NCBI RefSeq assembly: GCF_000499845.2
Contig: NC_023758.2
Coordinates: forward strand, 13,176,427 to 13,240,426
DNA length: 64,000 nucleotides
Reading direction: 5' to 3'
From: Phaseolus vulgaris
Taxonomy: Eukaryota > Streptophyta > Magnoliopsida > Fabales > Fabaceae
The translations under genes were made by a program, and so were the position numbers. Numbering within the stretch: position 1 is the stretch's first letter; each line of letters begins with the position of its first letter. The notes under the pieces were generated by a model. That model worked only from the letters and a program-made list of their open reading frames with translations, was not told the DNA's origin and searched no databases. Shown here piece after piece: positions 24,003 to 36,627 of this stretch.

Positions 24003-26168
24003 AAATCATAAGGGACTTATTTTGTAGAGTTGAAAATTGATAAATTAAATTGTAATAAAAATATAGAAAAAATAGTATAAAATTAAGTTGACATAGATAT
24101 AGAAAAATGATCCATGGAAGAAGCATGCAATGGAATATATATGTAATTTAGAATGGGAAAGACATTGTTAATTGAGAAAAGTGGAAAGTATGGAATGGGT
24201 AAATAGGTTGAAGAAAAAGGGAGAGAAAAAGGTTGAACAGGGTGGTGTAGGGGTAAGAGGGGGCAAAGTGGGGGTCCAGGTCACGTAGACATAGGCAGAA
24301 AAAGGGGCAAGGAAATGTGGGTGAGGGACCACGCATGTTAACCAAGGAAGCACACAGGTAGTTTTCGTTTTGGAACATTATACGCGTCGACCAACCACAT
24401 AACCCTTTTCTGGTACCATTGTTGGGCCTCGACAACGACGCCTAAGCCATTTCTCTCCTTCGCCCAAAACAATTTCTTTTCCACGTGAGACAGATGCTTA
24501 TGCCATTTTTCTCTTATCCTTTCCTTGCATAGGGGAAAAAAATATGAGACACTGTTTTTCAATGTAATTTAAACATTTTTTTTTAGTTAAAGCAAATAAA
24601 CGTATAAGTGAGAATGATTGTTGATAAGAATAAAAAAAATTATTAACTTTAGAAATAAGGGTTTAAATAAAGTTTAAAATTACATTATTTTTTTTACAAA
24701 AGGTTTATTAAGCACTGTACCATGTTGTATAATGATTTCATAAATAACTTTATATACTCTAAATATTTTGAATATAATTAAGAATAGTTAAAAAAATTAT
24801 ATTAGTTCACTATTAATTTATATTTTGGTTGTAAATGATTTCACTAATTAATGAATTATTATAAGTATTTTAATTCTCATCTAGTTAATAGAGAATACAA
24901 AATCACTCTTGGTAGTTTGTTAATTTTTCTCATAAAATTGAGCATCAATTACACAATGTCTTTTTAGACCAATTATTCAAAAATAAAAGTTGTTTAATAC
25001 GAGGTTTACTATCGAAAGAGAAAATATGAAATGAACTCTCCTTACACTAAAAGACTAAACTTTAATAGTGAAAGATTTAAAAATATAGCTTTCACATTTT
25101 ATGTCATCTAGCATATGATTTTCTTTAATTACTTAGAAACTAAATAATGCACAAATTACATATTTTTTGGATCCTATTTCCATTCATTGATTTAACAAGT
25201 TTCTATGCATTACCATGCTTCTATTTATAGGAATCACAATAGGATTTATTATGATTGAGTACTTTTGCTTTGTCATTTATGTTAAAGTTTTTCCAAAGTT
25301 TGTTTGATTTGTTGTCATTTTTGTTGCAGAATACTTTTTTTGGGTGAAAAAACAAGTTTTACCTAAACAACTACCAATAACATTTAAGAGTAGGTTGTAC
25401 GGAGATCAAAATCTTCTTTAAAAACTACAAGACTTCACTTTTTGGGTGAGACGATTTTTCATGCGTTTGAAAACATCTTGATAGTCTTTCTTCCAATTCT
25501 TCTACTTTGAGAGCCTTGATGGATGTATACTTGGAGTTGGGGGCTTTTAACCCTAAAGATTTATCTTTCTTGAGAGTTTTTATCTTGCAACAACTCCAAC
25601 TCGTAGACATTCAAGATTCTAATAAGCTATTCTATAGGTATGTTGTTTAGGGTCTTAAAAGTGAGAAGAGTTTAACCTATGGTATTCACAAACTTTACAA
25701 ACCATGTAACACCTTATTAATGTAATCATACTTATCTTAGTGTTTACCAAAAAAACTAAGTGCATTTAGTATATCTTGAAATTTATTAAACATATTTTAT
25801 ATATTTTTGTTACCTTAAAAAATTATATCAAATTATTATATAATAGATGACCTTTAGCAACTATTTTCTAACCTAATACTTATGTATTTTTTGAAAGTCC
25901 CTCATCATTATTAGTAAAAAAAAATATTTACCAAACAATTATAACTTGTTCGTTTTTGACCAGCATGTATACTTCAATCAACATAACTCATTATTGAAGC
26001 ATATAACTCTTCTCTATTTTTTTTTAATGAATAACTTTTTTTTTATATATTCCTATGACTTATAAACAAAATATAAGTCTTATTTCCATTTTTTTTCAAT
26101 GTATTTTACACTACCTAATCTTAATATTTGTAGCTTAAAAGTATTTTAGAAAAAGCTTTAACATTAAC
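24003..26168. other. Intergenic DNA, no gene seen
   Basis: AT-rich, with a G-rich patch at 24220-24340. Open frames on the minus strand between 24148 and 24562 lack any family resemblance. Confidence 0.5.
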
Positions 26169-26173
26169 ATTAT

Positions 26174-27121
26174 TGATAGTTGTCGTTTAGCAGTCAAATT
26201 AAATGTGATTCCAGCGTAAACTTGTCTAATACTAGAAAGATGATAGTATAGAAGTAGTCTGATGACCCTAAGTCGTCTCCCAAAGAATCTAATAGTGAGT
26301 CCAGCGAACAAAATTCAAAACTTATCTGCAAGCAATAAGGATTAGCAATAACAATAAAAATAAAAAAGGGTTGTGATTGTTAAGCAGGAAAATATAAATG
26401 ATGATTTAAAACAGTAAAGAATGCAAGTTGACTCCCAAGTTATTCCACCATTGAATTCCTCACAAGTTATCTAAAGATTATTTCTTTCTTAATCTTCAAA
26501 CAAAGCTAAATCAGATTGAACATGCGCTAATCTAATTCAATTGAAACTCACCTGTAAAACATGCGTCTACTAGTTTAATCAACACCCACTTTGTTCCATG
26601 CCTATACTCCATGAGAATGCTTATTTCCTCTCTCTTGAATCAAGCGTCCAAGAAATTAATTACAACAATGCGAACTAACTAAGAAACCAAAGTTTAAGAT
26701 AAGGAAGACTTTCAATCATGCGTTCAAGTACAACCTCTCACAAAAACTAGTTTTCCAGAAGATTAGATTATTAAAACAATTGCTATAGAGAATTAAAAAA
26801 TGAAACTTTTATTAACCAAAACCTCATAGCTCAATAAGAAATTACAAAGGAATCAACCAAAAAGGTTTAGCCTTCCATGCAGAGGAAAAATAAAAGTATT
26901 ATAAGAAAGAAAAGAAAACTAGGTCTACAATGTGTTTGCTCCTCTAAAACGCGATCCAAAAAAAGCTACTTACGTTAAAAATACAAAATTAACAGAAATA
27001 ATAATAAAGGCCAAATAAACCTAATTATATGAATCTGAATTAAAACAATGAATTTATTTATTATTACAGTCCAATAATCTATGATTAAAATGATTAAATG
27101 TGAATAAATATATCCTCATCA
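26174..27121 (-). mobile_element. Solo LTR (Athila/gypsy-like)
   Basis: A 948-bp block starting TGATAGTTG and ending CCTCATCA, flanked by a perfect 5-bp duplication ATTAT (26169-26173 and 27122-27126). The minus-strand sequence near its 3' end (TTTGGGAGACGACTTAGGG) is a kind seen at LTR ends of large legume gypsy elements. No internal region adjoins it. This is good evidence for a solo LTR; the family is less sure. Confidence 0.75.
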
Positions 27122-27126
27122 ATTAT

Positions 27127-30100
27127 CCTTGAAAAATGAATCATAGAGTTGTAAAGAGTCTCACTTCATTATTATTTTTAAAATTGAATTTCACTAAATC
27201 TCTTTGATTTTTTATCCACTAATGATAATAGATAGCAAAATAGGAATAAGATGAAAAATAATTTTTTTATTGCAATGAAATAAAATAAAAAATAAAAGAA
27301 AATGGTTAAGATGTTCATATTCTGATTGAATTATATATATGTTTATATGTTTATATATATATAAATTTTAATAAATTACGTGTTTATTCTGCATTGTCTT
27401 AATAAATTACGGCTTTTTTGGTTATTCATTTTTTGTGTTTATATGCGAAATTTCTTACTTGTGGAATCCACCTTGTTTTTTTAGATAATTTGTTCCAAAC
27501 TATCTTTAAAATAAAGTTTTTGTGACTTCTCCCCACACAACTTCCCTTCCTCGATTCCTAACGCAGTACCAATTCTTAATTTCTTTCTCTTCTATGTTCC
27601 TTTTTATCACCCTCAATAATTAGTACCACCTACTAATTAAAACAAGCCTCTAATTAATTAGGATTAGGACCACAAAGCACGATGTTTCAATAACGAGAAA
27701 TTACTACTTTGTTTTCCGCAAAAGGAACAGGGTTTTACCTTTCTCTAACATATTAACCGGATAAGACCATCGACAAATTCATTTCAAGCTCCATATGTAT
27801 GAAGTGCACAAGGATAATTATTGAAATTATTGCTCTTATTAGAAATGATTAGAACTAATACTTCTTTAGTTTCTTTTTAAAAGCATTGGAATTTTATAAA
27901 TTTAATTTTATCTTAGCTGTGTCTCTAACAAATATTTCTGCTTATAATAAATATATGTTGTTTCCTGTGAATCGACCTTCTTGTGTGATAAGAAACACTT
28001 CTTTAACATTTATTTTTTTTATGTTACGTGTTGTCTATACTAAGTTTATTGTTAGTGTAATATTACGAACTATACAAAATAGGTCAATATGATTGTCATA
28101 ATTATGGCCAAACATGGAACTTATATAAATAATTTAATGAACAATTAACACCGGCCTATCGTTTAAAAATGGTAAGGGAAAATTTTTATTAAAAAATATT
28201 AAGAGCATGATTGCTTAAATATATGATGCCCATGCCAAATTCCATTCCACTCCAACTGTTTATGACTTTTTGGTGTTCTTATCATCATCAATATGATTAT
28301 GTTTACGTCATAATAATTACATTCTAATTCGGATTAGGACAAGGAGTACAATGTTCAAACAGTGTCGTGAAGGCTTTTAAATTCAAAAAAATAAAAACCA
28401 AAAAAGAGCAAGCATTTGGTGATGAGATAATGAAATTGATCATTACATATGTACGAATTAAATGGGGTGTGTTGGCAGTGAAATAATGAATGATATGGAT
28501 GGCATATGGTCAAACTGAACGTACCTAGAAGAAATTAATTTGCTTTTGAGGTGTATGAAGTGGACAAGGATAATTAGAAAAAAAAATATCACTTTCAGAA
28601 TTAATATATTTTTTCTAGATAGAATAATTACAAGAAATATGATATTAGCTTCTCCAAAATACCCACACAAAAATTAAAATCGAGACAGACACTAAATGAA
28701 AATTAAATTACACTAAATGAAAATTTTAGTGAGTTTAATGTTCCTTTTAATCTTTGTGTGAATTTTGTGGGAGACTAATATCAATATTTCGTGAACTTTT
28801 ATCATTAAAAACAATTCATTCCATTGAAAAATTATTTATTTAATTCATCTTCTATTCTTATTTAGTTGGTATCTCTAGGATTGAGAAATTGCAAAATAAA
28901 TATACTTTTTTGTTCTTATCGCTGGTTGATTATAGTTTAAGCCAAATTTATGTCTCAATCTCTAACAAATATTCTGCTCATAGCAAATCTGTTGGACAAT
29001 GTTTTTTCATTGGATAAAAAACACGATCCTTTCATTTTTGTCCGTTTGTGGATTTATAGAGAAAGCTAAATATTTGTAGTTTTGAGAGTGTTGAGTGTTC
29101 AAAATTACCAAGATAGTATATGAGAATTTAGAAATAACTTCTTCTGAGTCACCTCTTAGATGTTAAGAAGGAATGATATGAGAAAATTTAAAAAAGTTCT
29201 CAGATCACGTAGTTATTCCTTGGTAGTGTTATTTTTACCCCTCTTTATTTTACACACAATAAATGAAAAAAATAATAATATAAAAATGAATCTTAACATT
29301 TTATGGAAATATAAAAAATTTATATGAAGAAAATGACAATGTAACTGGTTGTTGTACACTTACATTTGTAACCTAGCAACCGCAGGTTTGTTAGACATTA
29401 ATACAATTTTGTTAGATATAAGAGTGGGAAATAAAGAGAGAGAAAAACATAATTTAAGAAAATGTTATATAATAATATAGTTTTAAGATATAACAAACCT
29501 GAACATTTACCACATTTTGAACATCATATAATATGTTGCTCCAATCACGTGTGCCCCCTTTCAGTGAAACTTCCTGCCCAAATTTCTTTATACTTGCGTG
29601 TGTTTTACGTTTTAAAACAAATCTGATGCTATGGTTTCAAAATTGGTTTTGATTAAAATTATCTGAACTAATAATATCGGAAAGTGGTGTTTGTTTAATG
29701 AAAAATGTCTTAGAAATCTCTAAGATAGATTGCTATCCACCTTTCATATTTGATATATTGTGTTGTTGGCGTATAAATGGAATACTATTTTCACCTAAAA
29801 GAAGGTATTTGTCTTTAGGTTCGAAACTTCGAAATTATGGATTTTTTTCTCTGTCTTTCTTTTTACACACTCTTCATTTATTTTTGTTATGACTATAATT
29901 TATTGTTTGTGGTATTTCCTTTTTTTCGTGATTTATTATGGCCAATGCCGGTGCATTTCTTTATTAATGGGTGTTCATTATAATCATTTTTCAGCTAATT
30001 AACATAAAATAGTGATCACGTTTCAATAAATAATCCACTTTATTTGTTACTAACAATGAAGTGAGAGAAAACTAGAGTCTTAGTAACCATCACAATAATT

Positions 30101-30690
30101 AACGCTTGGAATCTAAGTTATGATAACATGTTTCGACCGACATTTTGCTATCCTGTTCAAAATTCCGTGAGTCAAAAACAATTTCATAGGTTGTTCTACT
30201 TCATCTAAATTTCTTTGAGCTTTTATTGAGCCAAATTGCACTGACGTGTACATATATTATGATATTTGACTTGACCAAAGTTTTGAGAAATTTCGTTGGC
30301 TATAAACAACAAGCAAAGTTAATAATAAAAAAATTGCAATATGGTTAAGCAGCCACAATAGTTTTTTCTCTTGTCCTGTAGGTTGCGCGCAACTAGGCTT
30401 TGAAAATGGTTTTGTTAATTATAGTAAAATTAGCGATGCAATAAAAATTTCTGATCTTCGTTTGTGTTACATCTTTTAACATTTTAAAAAGTTTTACTCT
30501 AAATAATATCACTGTGAAGCTTTCACATTCCAATTAAGTTTCATCCTAAAGCTTCATGAATCATATGCCTCTAGAGTAAAAATGTAAAAAAATAAATAAC
30601 CAAAAAAGTTAAAAGTAATTACATCAAATCATGGAAGACTAATCAAATCCATGTAAAATCAAGAAAACTGCAGCGTAAACCGGTTAATGA
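27127..30690. other. AT-rich intergenic DNA with a diverged repeat
   Basis: No gene seen. Several phrases recur in the same order about 700-1000 bp apart, for example GGATTAGGAC at about 27662 and 28332, ACAAGGATAATTA at about 27808 and 28563, and TCTCTAACAAATATT at about 27921 and 28960. This suggests an old, diverged tandem duplication of unknown nature. Confidence 0.35.
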
Positions 30691-30693
30691 CGA

Positions 30694-30925
30694 TCAACAA
30701 TTCGGCTTAAGAGTTAAGGCTAATAGACCAATGAAAGATGAGAAAGCTCCAATTTTTTTATTAACAAAAGAGAAAGCTCCCAAATAATCACCGGGACTAC
30801 CCCTGAATATTCCATTACAGGTAGCCAAACCTGAAGATCCATATGTAGCTCCATCAACATTGCACTTCATGAATCCAACACATGGTGTTTGGTGCCTTAT
30901 GGACACAACCACGGACAACAAAGTA
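30694..30925 (-). pseudogene. RNase H-like fragment (non-LTR reverse transcriptase type)
   Basis: A minus-strand open stretch of about 75 residues containing GFMKCNVDGATYGSSGLATCNGIFRGS. This matches the first strands of the RNase H domain found in plant reverse-transcriptase-like proteins (KCNxDGA...GxAxCGGIFR), including the first catalytic Asp. The later catalytic residues are absent and the C-terminal part does not fit. It is an isolated relic. Confidence 0.6.
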
Positions 30926-31455
30926 TTTTAAAAGCATACAGTAGTGTAAAAATGTTCATAGACAATGATTTTTTAGGATCTTAGGCGTCGGTTTTAAAAT
31001 CACGTCTTTGAACAAGCTGTCTATAGTTATGATTTGTAGACGTCGATTTCAAAATTGACGTCTATTAAACTGCTATAGGTTCCGATTATTTGAATAACTG
31101 ACGTCTATTTGTTACATAATATAATATTTTAATATACTAAGAGAAGGGTACAAATAACGATCATTGCAAGAATCAATGCTTAGATCCTTCTCGAGGCTTC
31201 TAGCATGGTCTCCTATAGACTTTGATTGTAGTTAAAACTGTAATCCGTGGGCCACTATAGGTGACAACTTTGTCCATAACTAACACCTGTAATGACTTAT
31301 AGACTTTGGTTTTGACTATAACAGTAGTCTATGATAACAATTTTTTTAGTTCAATTTGTTTTATACGTTTCCTCTTCTTAATTAACCTATTCATTTAAAA
31401 CTCCAACCAACTATGCAATAATATTTCAGACAACCAGATACACATGAACAATCAA

Positions 31456-31458
<3 letters not shown>

Positions 31459-31490
<32 letters not shown>
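31459..31490. repeat. (AT)16 microsatellite
   Basis: Alternating AT run of 32 bp within the CACTA remnant. Confidence 0.95.
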
Positions 31491-31492
<2 letters not shown>

Positions 31493-32025
31493 ATAAATCA
31501 TTTACATCCATCAATATATATATTCCTATCTACTCAGCTAATTTTCTATACATTAGAAGCATGCTATATTAGTTAAACTTATATACTATTCATTAATTGT
31601 CCTAGAGTTATAGAACCTAATGAAGTATCTGACCCAAACATTCCTCACATAGTTAATTGCTTCCTTATATAAAATAAGTTTAAATTAGTGTTAAAGTACA
31701 TATAGTTTATTCTAAACAATAATTTAAATTTTGTTACCGACTCCCAACTTCCTTTAATGTCAAGTTTTATAATGGTGGTCATCCGTTGCATAACGTAGTA
31801 GTCATTCAATATTAATTAAAAGTTAATATTGATATTTTGACAAACAGTGAAGATAGAAAGGCATAAAATTATAAACCTGTAGGTTCAACCATGTCAACTT
31901 TTTACAATTTGCATTGTGTTGACCTTTGAGTATACTATATCCACGCCATGCCTTAATTAACAGGAAAAAAAAAACTTGTTAGTAGACATTTAAGTATTAT
32001 ACGCAGTAAGTTGATAATGTAATTA

Positions 32026-33892
32026 CCTGTCAAACTATTTGCTTGAAATTTGGCGAGGACTTTTTTGCAGTGAACATAACCACACAATAGTGTTATCAAT
32101 TACAGATAGCACAATTAACTGCCAGTGACCACTGCATCATCCATGAAAACAAGTAGTAAAACTTTAGAAAGTAAAATACTAGTAACTAATGACTTATATT
32201 AATTGAACTTACTAATTAATAAAAGGGGAAAAATATATTTGTTTCCCCCTGAAACCAATGAGTTGGTGATGTATGATTGAGTTTGAACTTTCAGAGTTCC
32301 AGTTGGATTAGTTAATTTGGGATCCAAGAATCCATAGACATCTTGTTTCCCCTCATTAATAGAAACTCCAGACAAATACCTACAAGTAATTAGTTATACT
32401 ATAATCAATAATTTAATATAATAAAGTAAATAGAGATATAGGTGGAAGAGACTTACATCATAAAAAAATTACGATGGATATATTAAGGTACTACATGCCA
32501 TCTGCAAACTCTAAGACATCTGTCATGTATATGTATAGAGAGACGTCACTATTTCTTCAAAAAATAGTGGCATCACATGGAACCTCCATTGGATTTGTAG
32601 CTATAATTGTAGCAATCTCTAATAGAGGTTATAGAATCGTCAATGTAAACCTCATGCTTATTAATTTATGAACATGGTATCTAATGCGATTGCTGTAAAA
32701 TAAAGAACATTTGTATTAAATTAAATATAATACATAAATATAAATTACTAATTAAAAATTAATTTCTTACCGGGGGTTACGAAATAAGTCGAACGAGGTG
32801 TCTAGGCTAGCCTATGAATGTCTGAAATGCCTCGGTCGCAATCCTTACCTCATTTAGAGAACAAGAACTTCAACAACCCGTACTTTCTCCATCGTGACCT
32901 TAACCACATCAAGGGATAGAGACACATTATGTAAGGTAGTGGCCCCTTCAAAGAGTTTCCCTATAGCCACCACCCGAGGAGTGAAACTGTCGTCTAGAAG
33001 TAGCTCGCAATGGTTTATGTGGTCAATGTCATCCCTTAATGTTGTAGGAGTTGTACAACTCCCCTTTGTGCTCCTGACCGTGGGAACCACAAGCGGATGA
33101 TCAGGCTATGATGGAACCTTCTGCAATAGACCTAAGGTCTGGAGGTACTAAAATTCCTTTCGTAACCGTTGGGACAATTGTTGATTAAACTCTTGCCGCA
33201 ACTGTTGTCTTAACTCCTTGGTGTTTTCTTGCGTAATTTACTGATTAATTATGGGGTGGACTCCATGGTGCAACTCTAAAGAATTGACGAATTTCAACCC
33301 ATGATCCAGCAGCACACACACGACTAGGGTGCTCAGGTTGTCCAATAGCTTCATGCAGTATATCGTGACGACCATGAGGGACAAAATTACCTTGGGAGTT
33401 TTGCCCAACCAAGGAATCCCGCAAAACTAAAAAATTATATAAGTTTTTCATATAATTAATATCATAAAATAGATGCACAACTAGATGAAAATAACTTACA
33501 ATTTTTTTTAGACTATCCGTGATTGCTTAGAGTTATATGGGCCCGATATTTTCATTCGGGCCATCTTCCATTTTTGGTGGCGATAGGTGGAGATGAAGGT
33601 TGACTGAACCCTGTATCATCCCAGAAGTAGCCATCAATATTGTTTTCTCCTTCTCCTTTATCATAGCTTCTTCACGCTTATGATAATTCCCACGAGACAG
33701 TAGGTGCAGGGTCACATTTTGGACTGCTATGCCTTGAGTTTTTTTTCCTAACACCTTGTGTGACAAATTGAACAAACAAATTGAATTAGATAATATTATA
33801 TAATTAGTGTTATGAACAATACATGAAATGATTAACAAATTACTGATCAACTTCACGAATTTCAACAAATTAATGCCATATATCCTCATCAA
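32026..33892 (-). pseudogene. CACTA ORF with Ptta/En-Spm and Ulp1-like protease parts
   Basis: Minus-strand pieces in order. Within 33892-33533 comes QNVTLHLLSRGNYHKREE. In 33478-33245 comes GNFVPHGRHDILHEAIGQPEHPSRV, characteristic of the plant transposase (Ptta/En/Spm) family. In 33090-32854 comes VPTVRSTKGSC, then CELLLDDSFTPRVVAIGKLFEG. At about 32390-32260 is a piece reading QDVYGFLDPKLTN...QSYI. At about 32140-32026 is GHWQLIVLSVIDNTIVWLCSL, which looks like the His-containing core of a C48 (Ulp1/SENP) cysteine protease. AG/GT-like borders separate several pieces, so some gaps are introns. Stops and missing segments show it is decayed. Such protease ORFs travel in plant CACTA and Mutator-like elements; their role in transposition is not settled. 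Confidence 0.55.
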
Positions 33893-33918
33893 TATAGGAG
33901 TACCTTAAAATAAGGTTT

Positions 33919-33941
33919 TTTTTTTTTTTTTTTTTTTTACC
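33919..33941. repeat. Poly(T) tract
   Basis: A run of about 22 T, flanked by the near-mirror words ACCTTAAAATAAGGT and ACCTTTATAAGGT. Confidence 0.85.
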
Positions 33942-34000
33942 TTTATAAGGTCCAAAAACATATATTTTCTTAATTGTCTTGAATGTTTACCGATTGAAAT

Positions 34001-34795
34001 TGTCTTTTTGTGTTTTTGTTTGGTTTAAATTCATTGTTTTTACTAGAATCTTCATTGTTCAAATTAATTGAATCATTTTGATTTTATAATCATAAATGTT
34101 TTTTCTAGAACCATGTTTAGTCCAAAATTTGTCATAAACTCCATTAGTTAAATTTTTTGATTTTTTTTGAAATTTTTACATAGATTAGAGCTCTTGAGAG
34201 TGGTTTTTATTTTAATTTTTGAGTTATTAAATTGGTACTAGATCATTAGCAATTTTCTTTAAAGTTAGGTTTCCATTATCATCTTCAAAGTTTATTTTTG
34301 AAAAATTTCTGAGGTGCTGAAAGCAAATTCAGAGGTGAGAATATCAAACGGACCTGTTTGTGAATTTCAATGATCTGTTGTGCGAAAAGTAATTGCAGTT
34401 GTACAAATAGCAAAAATCTGTTTTGTTTGCAAATTTGAAACAGATCTTTAAAATACAGTAGTGAGTTCATCTCTTGCAAATTGTCTTTAAATATTATCCT
34501 CAGTATCCCTGATTACATTGTTTAACTATTCCGATTATATACTTTATATCTAGATTTTATAGAAAATTATTGTGAAATGACACATTAGTGCCGGGAAAGA
34601 CCAGGGTCAAAAATCCAAACCCATGTAGACAACCACCCATAGGGAGTATCTGACTTGCATATTTGTAGTATATTTTACCATACACATTATATTTTGTGCT
34701 TTCACTGACTTGCAGGTGGAGCCCCCCTCATCCCCAGAAGATCGGTTTAAACCTGGAGGCCATTCCTAAGCACCTCATCCACTAGCCAACCGACC
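34001..34795. other. Intergenic DNA, possible LTR end of unknown element
   Basis: No gene seen. Around 34690-34760 the sequence CACTGACTTGCAGGTGGAGCCC resembles the U5 end of Tat-type LTRs read on the plus strand, but I cannot define borders. Confidence 0.3.
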
Positions 34796-34799
34796 ACCA

Positions 34800-35690
34800 G
34801 AAAGGAATCCAAGAAGAGTTCATCCATACTCCGACCAACTTCGAGCCGACGAGAACAGAAAGCAAGAACAACACATTAAACCGAATATAAGCACAATATA
34901 AAGCAAATGAACCGATTGGAATGAAGAAATAAGCGCAGAATTGAAAAGAAAACACAAGAACAACAAGAACAATCGGTAGAATTGAAGAACAAGACAACAT
35001 AATTGAATAGAAATTGAAGTATGGTGCAAAAATGGAAATGGAAGATGAAAGCAAGAAAAACTTATGTGAATGAAGCCATGGAAGGGAAGACCATGGCACT
35101 TGGATGGTGATTGATCCAAGATAAGTGCAAGATGCCGCCACTTGAGAGCTTCCCAAACTCACAAGATAAGACTAGTAGAAGGAGAACAATTCTCACAACT
35201 CACACAATTTGTGTATAGTAACTTTTCTTCAAATTCCAAATCTGAATTTACATGAGCATAACACCTCTATTTATAGTGTGAGATGGCTAAAATTAAAGTG
35301 GGAAAATTCAAATGAGAAGCATTTGAATTTGGCGCCAATTTCAAGTCATAAGGGAGGTGTGACTTGGTTTCTTACTTTGGCAACTCCTAAATCTACACTT
35401 ACACCTTCTTTTTATGTCACATGGAAGGTGTGACTTATCTTTGTACATTGGCACCCCTTGTATCTATATCTACACCTTCCTTTTATGTTATACTAAAAAC
35501 TACTCAAAAGAAATTACAAAAAAAGGTATCCAATGATGCTCATCTATTATTGCTTGTGACCTTGCTCTTAGTAATCTTTTGAGGCATGATGGATGATGAA
35601 ATCATGTGTTGGGCTTTGGGCCTCAGTTTTAGCTTGGGCTTTAGTTGGGCTTGGGCCTCCATATTAAGAACATTAATAATAAGAGCTTCA
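34800..35690 (-). mobile_element. LTR-like remnant related to the 51.1-kb and 36.6-kb LTRs
   Basis: Shares ordered phrases with 51.1-52.0 kb and with the solo LTRs at 1050 and 36628, notably CCAAGATAAGTG, GCCGCCACTTGAG and CAAGATAAGAC (about 35117-35170). A TATA block CTATTTATAG (about 35268) reads on the minus strand. Both ends are unclear and no target duplication was found, so it is probably truncated. The hydrophobic open frames inside are not genes. Confidence 0.45.
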
Positions 35691-35696
35691 AGTGTT

Positions 35697-35815
35697 ATGG
35701 TCCTTGACCATTCCTCCTATTGATGACATCTTTATTTGCTTGTTGAGATGACCCTTCAAGTATAACATCCTTGGTCATCTTCATGTATTTTGGATTCACA
35801 TCAGGTCCCGACCAG
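35697..35815 (-). repeat. Start of Tat 3' LTR (truncated copy)
   Basis: On the minus strand the LTR would begin TGTACTGGTCGGGACC at 35815, next to the purine tract. Only about 120 bp is visible before the LTR-like remnant on its left. Confidence 0.5.
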
Positions 35816-35816
35816 T

Positions 35817-35835
35817 ACACTTGCCCCCCAGGCTC
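35817..35835 (-). other. Polypurine tract of Tat element
   Basis: Plus strand TTGCCCCCCAGGCTCGAGG. On the minus strand this is a G-rich tract directly before the LTR start. The second Tat element has the same arrangement at 63129-63145 (AAGCCCCCCAGTCTTGAG). Confidence 0.65.
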
Positions 35836-36033
35836 GAGGATGTTGAATCCTAAGAGTCTTTGTGGTGGTTGAGCTTTCCGAGGTGAGATGTGACGTTGGC
35901 AGCGCCGAACGCGTGATGTGACGCGTAATGATAGCCTATGGTTTTTTGGTGCCATTCGTTGTGGGCCATTCGATCGAGGAAGATCCAACGGTTGAGATGA
36001 GAGAGACGTTCATTGTTCCTCTCTCCTCTAAAG

Positions 36034-36043
36034 CTATAAATAG
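36034..36043 (+). promoter_or_regulatory. TATA box of the opposite-strand Tat ORF
   Basis: CTATAAATAG lies 78 bp upstream of the ATG at 36112 on the plus strand, after a GC-rich stretch. The strand and spacing suit the extra ORF, which needs its own promoter because it is antisense to gag-pol. Confidence 0.6.
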
Positions 36044-36111
36044 TTCTCCCCCACCACTCCGCATCATTGCTTATCCGCTCGACTTTCGAAATCTTCCGAA
36101 ACCTAATCATT

Positions 36112-36627
36112 ATGGCGAGGCGTTTTGCCTTCATCCCGAGAGGTTAATGATGTATTCTCTCAACTCTTCGTCTTCTTCGTTTTCCTCTTCATCTTCCTCC
36201 TCTCCCGATTCCTCCACGACCGAGCCTTTGTCAGTTGGGGCAATTCAAACGTTGCCCTAGTGAAAACTTCTGTAAAGGCCGATGATCCAGAAGGCACTGC
36301 CAACCGGTCAGATCCTGCTGAAGTGTCATCCCATCGTTTAGGATTTGACTAGGTCGATTCAAAGGTGACTGGGTTCACCTCTGTATATTGGGACTCATCC
36401 TCTATCTTTGCTTTTGTAGATAAGCATAACATTCTAAAACTGGATGCTGATGATGGCATCTTAGCCATTGATTATTGTCATCCGGCCGATACCATTTGTA
36501 TCGGTCGATCTCCCTCTGAAACACCTTTCTTCTTTATCTACTCTTGTCTTTTGTCAGATTTACATGTAGCTCTCCCATTCAACAATTTTACCATGGGTGT
36601 CCTTCGAGCTCTCAACGTTGCTCCTTC
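36112..36627 (+). pseudogene. Tat extra ORF (putative gypsy-type transposon protein), 5' part
   Basis: Opens with ATG at 36112 (MARRFAFIPRG, then a stop). It shifts frame into a Ser-rich stretch (36147-36260) and then into a frame from about 36365 that includes ISL/FYSCLLSDLHVALPFNNFTMGVLRALNVAPSD. The last phrase matches the domain called putative gypsy type transposon (Transposase_28, PF04195). It stops dead at the solo LTR inserted at 36628 and resumes beyond it at 37516. The function of this protein in Tat elements is unknown. Frameshifts make this copy a pseudogene. Confidence 0.65.

Larger units (their letters stand above)
30938..34000 (-). mobile_element. CACTA (En/Spm) transposon remnant
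   Basis: The left side begins CAGTAGTGTAAAAATG (from about 30938), close to a CACTAGTG-type terminus. It is followed by repeated words of the kind GACGTCTATT, TATAGACTTTG and CTATAACAG up to about 31340, typical of CACTA subterminal regions. The coding remnant lies at 32030-33892 on the minus strand. I could not find the matching right terminus, so the right end is uncertain. Confidence 0.5.

Noticed and set aside
24148..24562. Overlapping minus-strand frames in a G-rich patch
   Set aside because: No recognisable domain, no splice or start context, and composition explains the openness.
34782..35162. Minus-strand frame with several hydrophobic stretches
   Set aside because: Falls in an LTR-like remnant; no family resemblance and no gene context.
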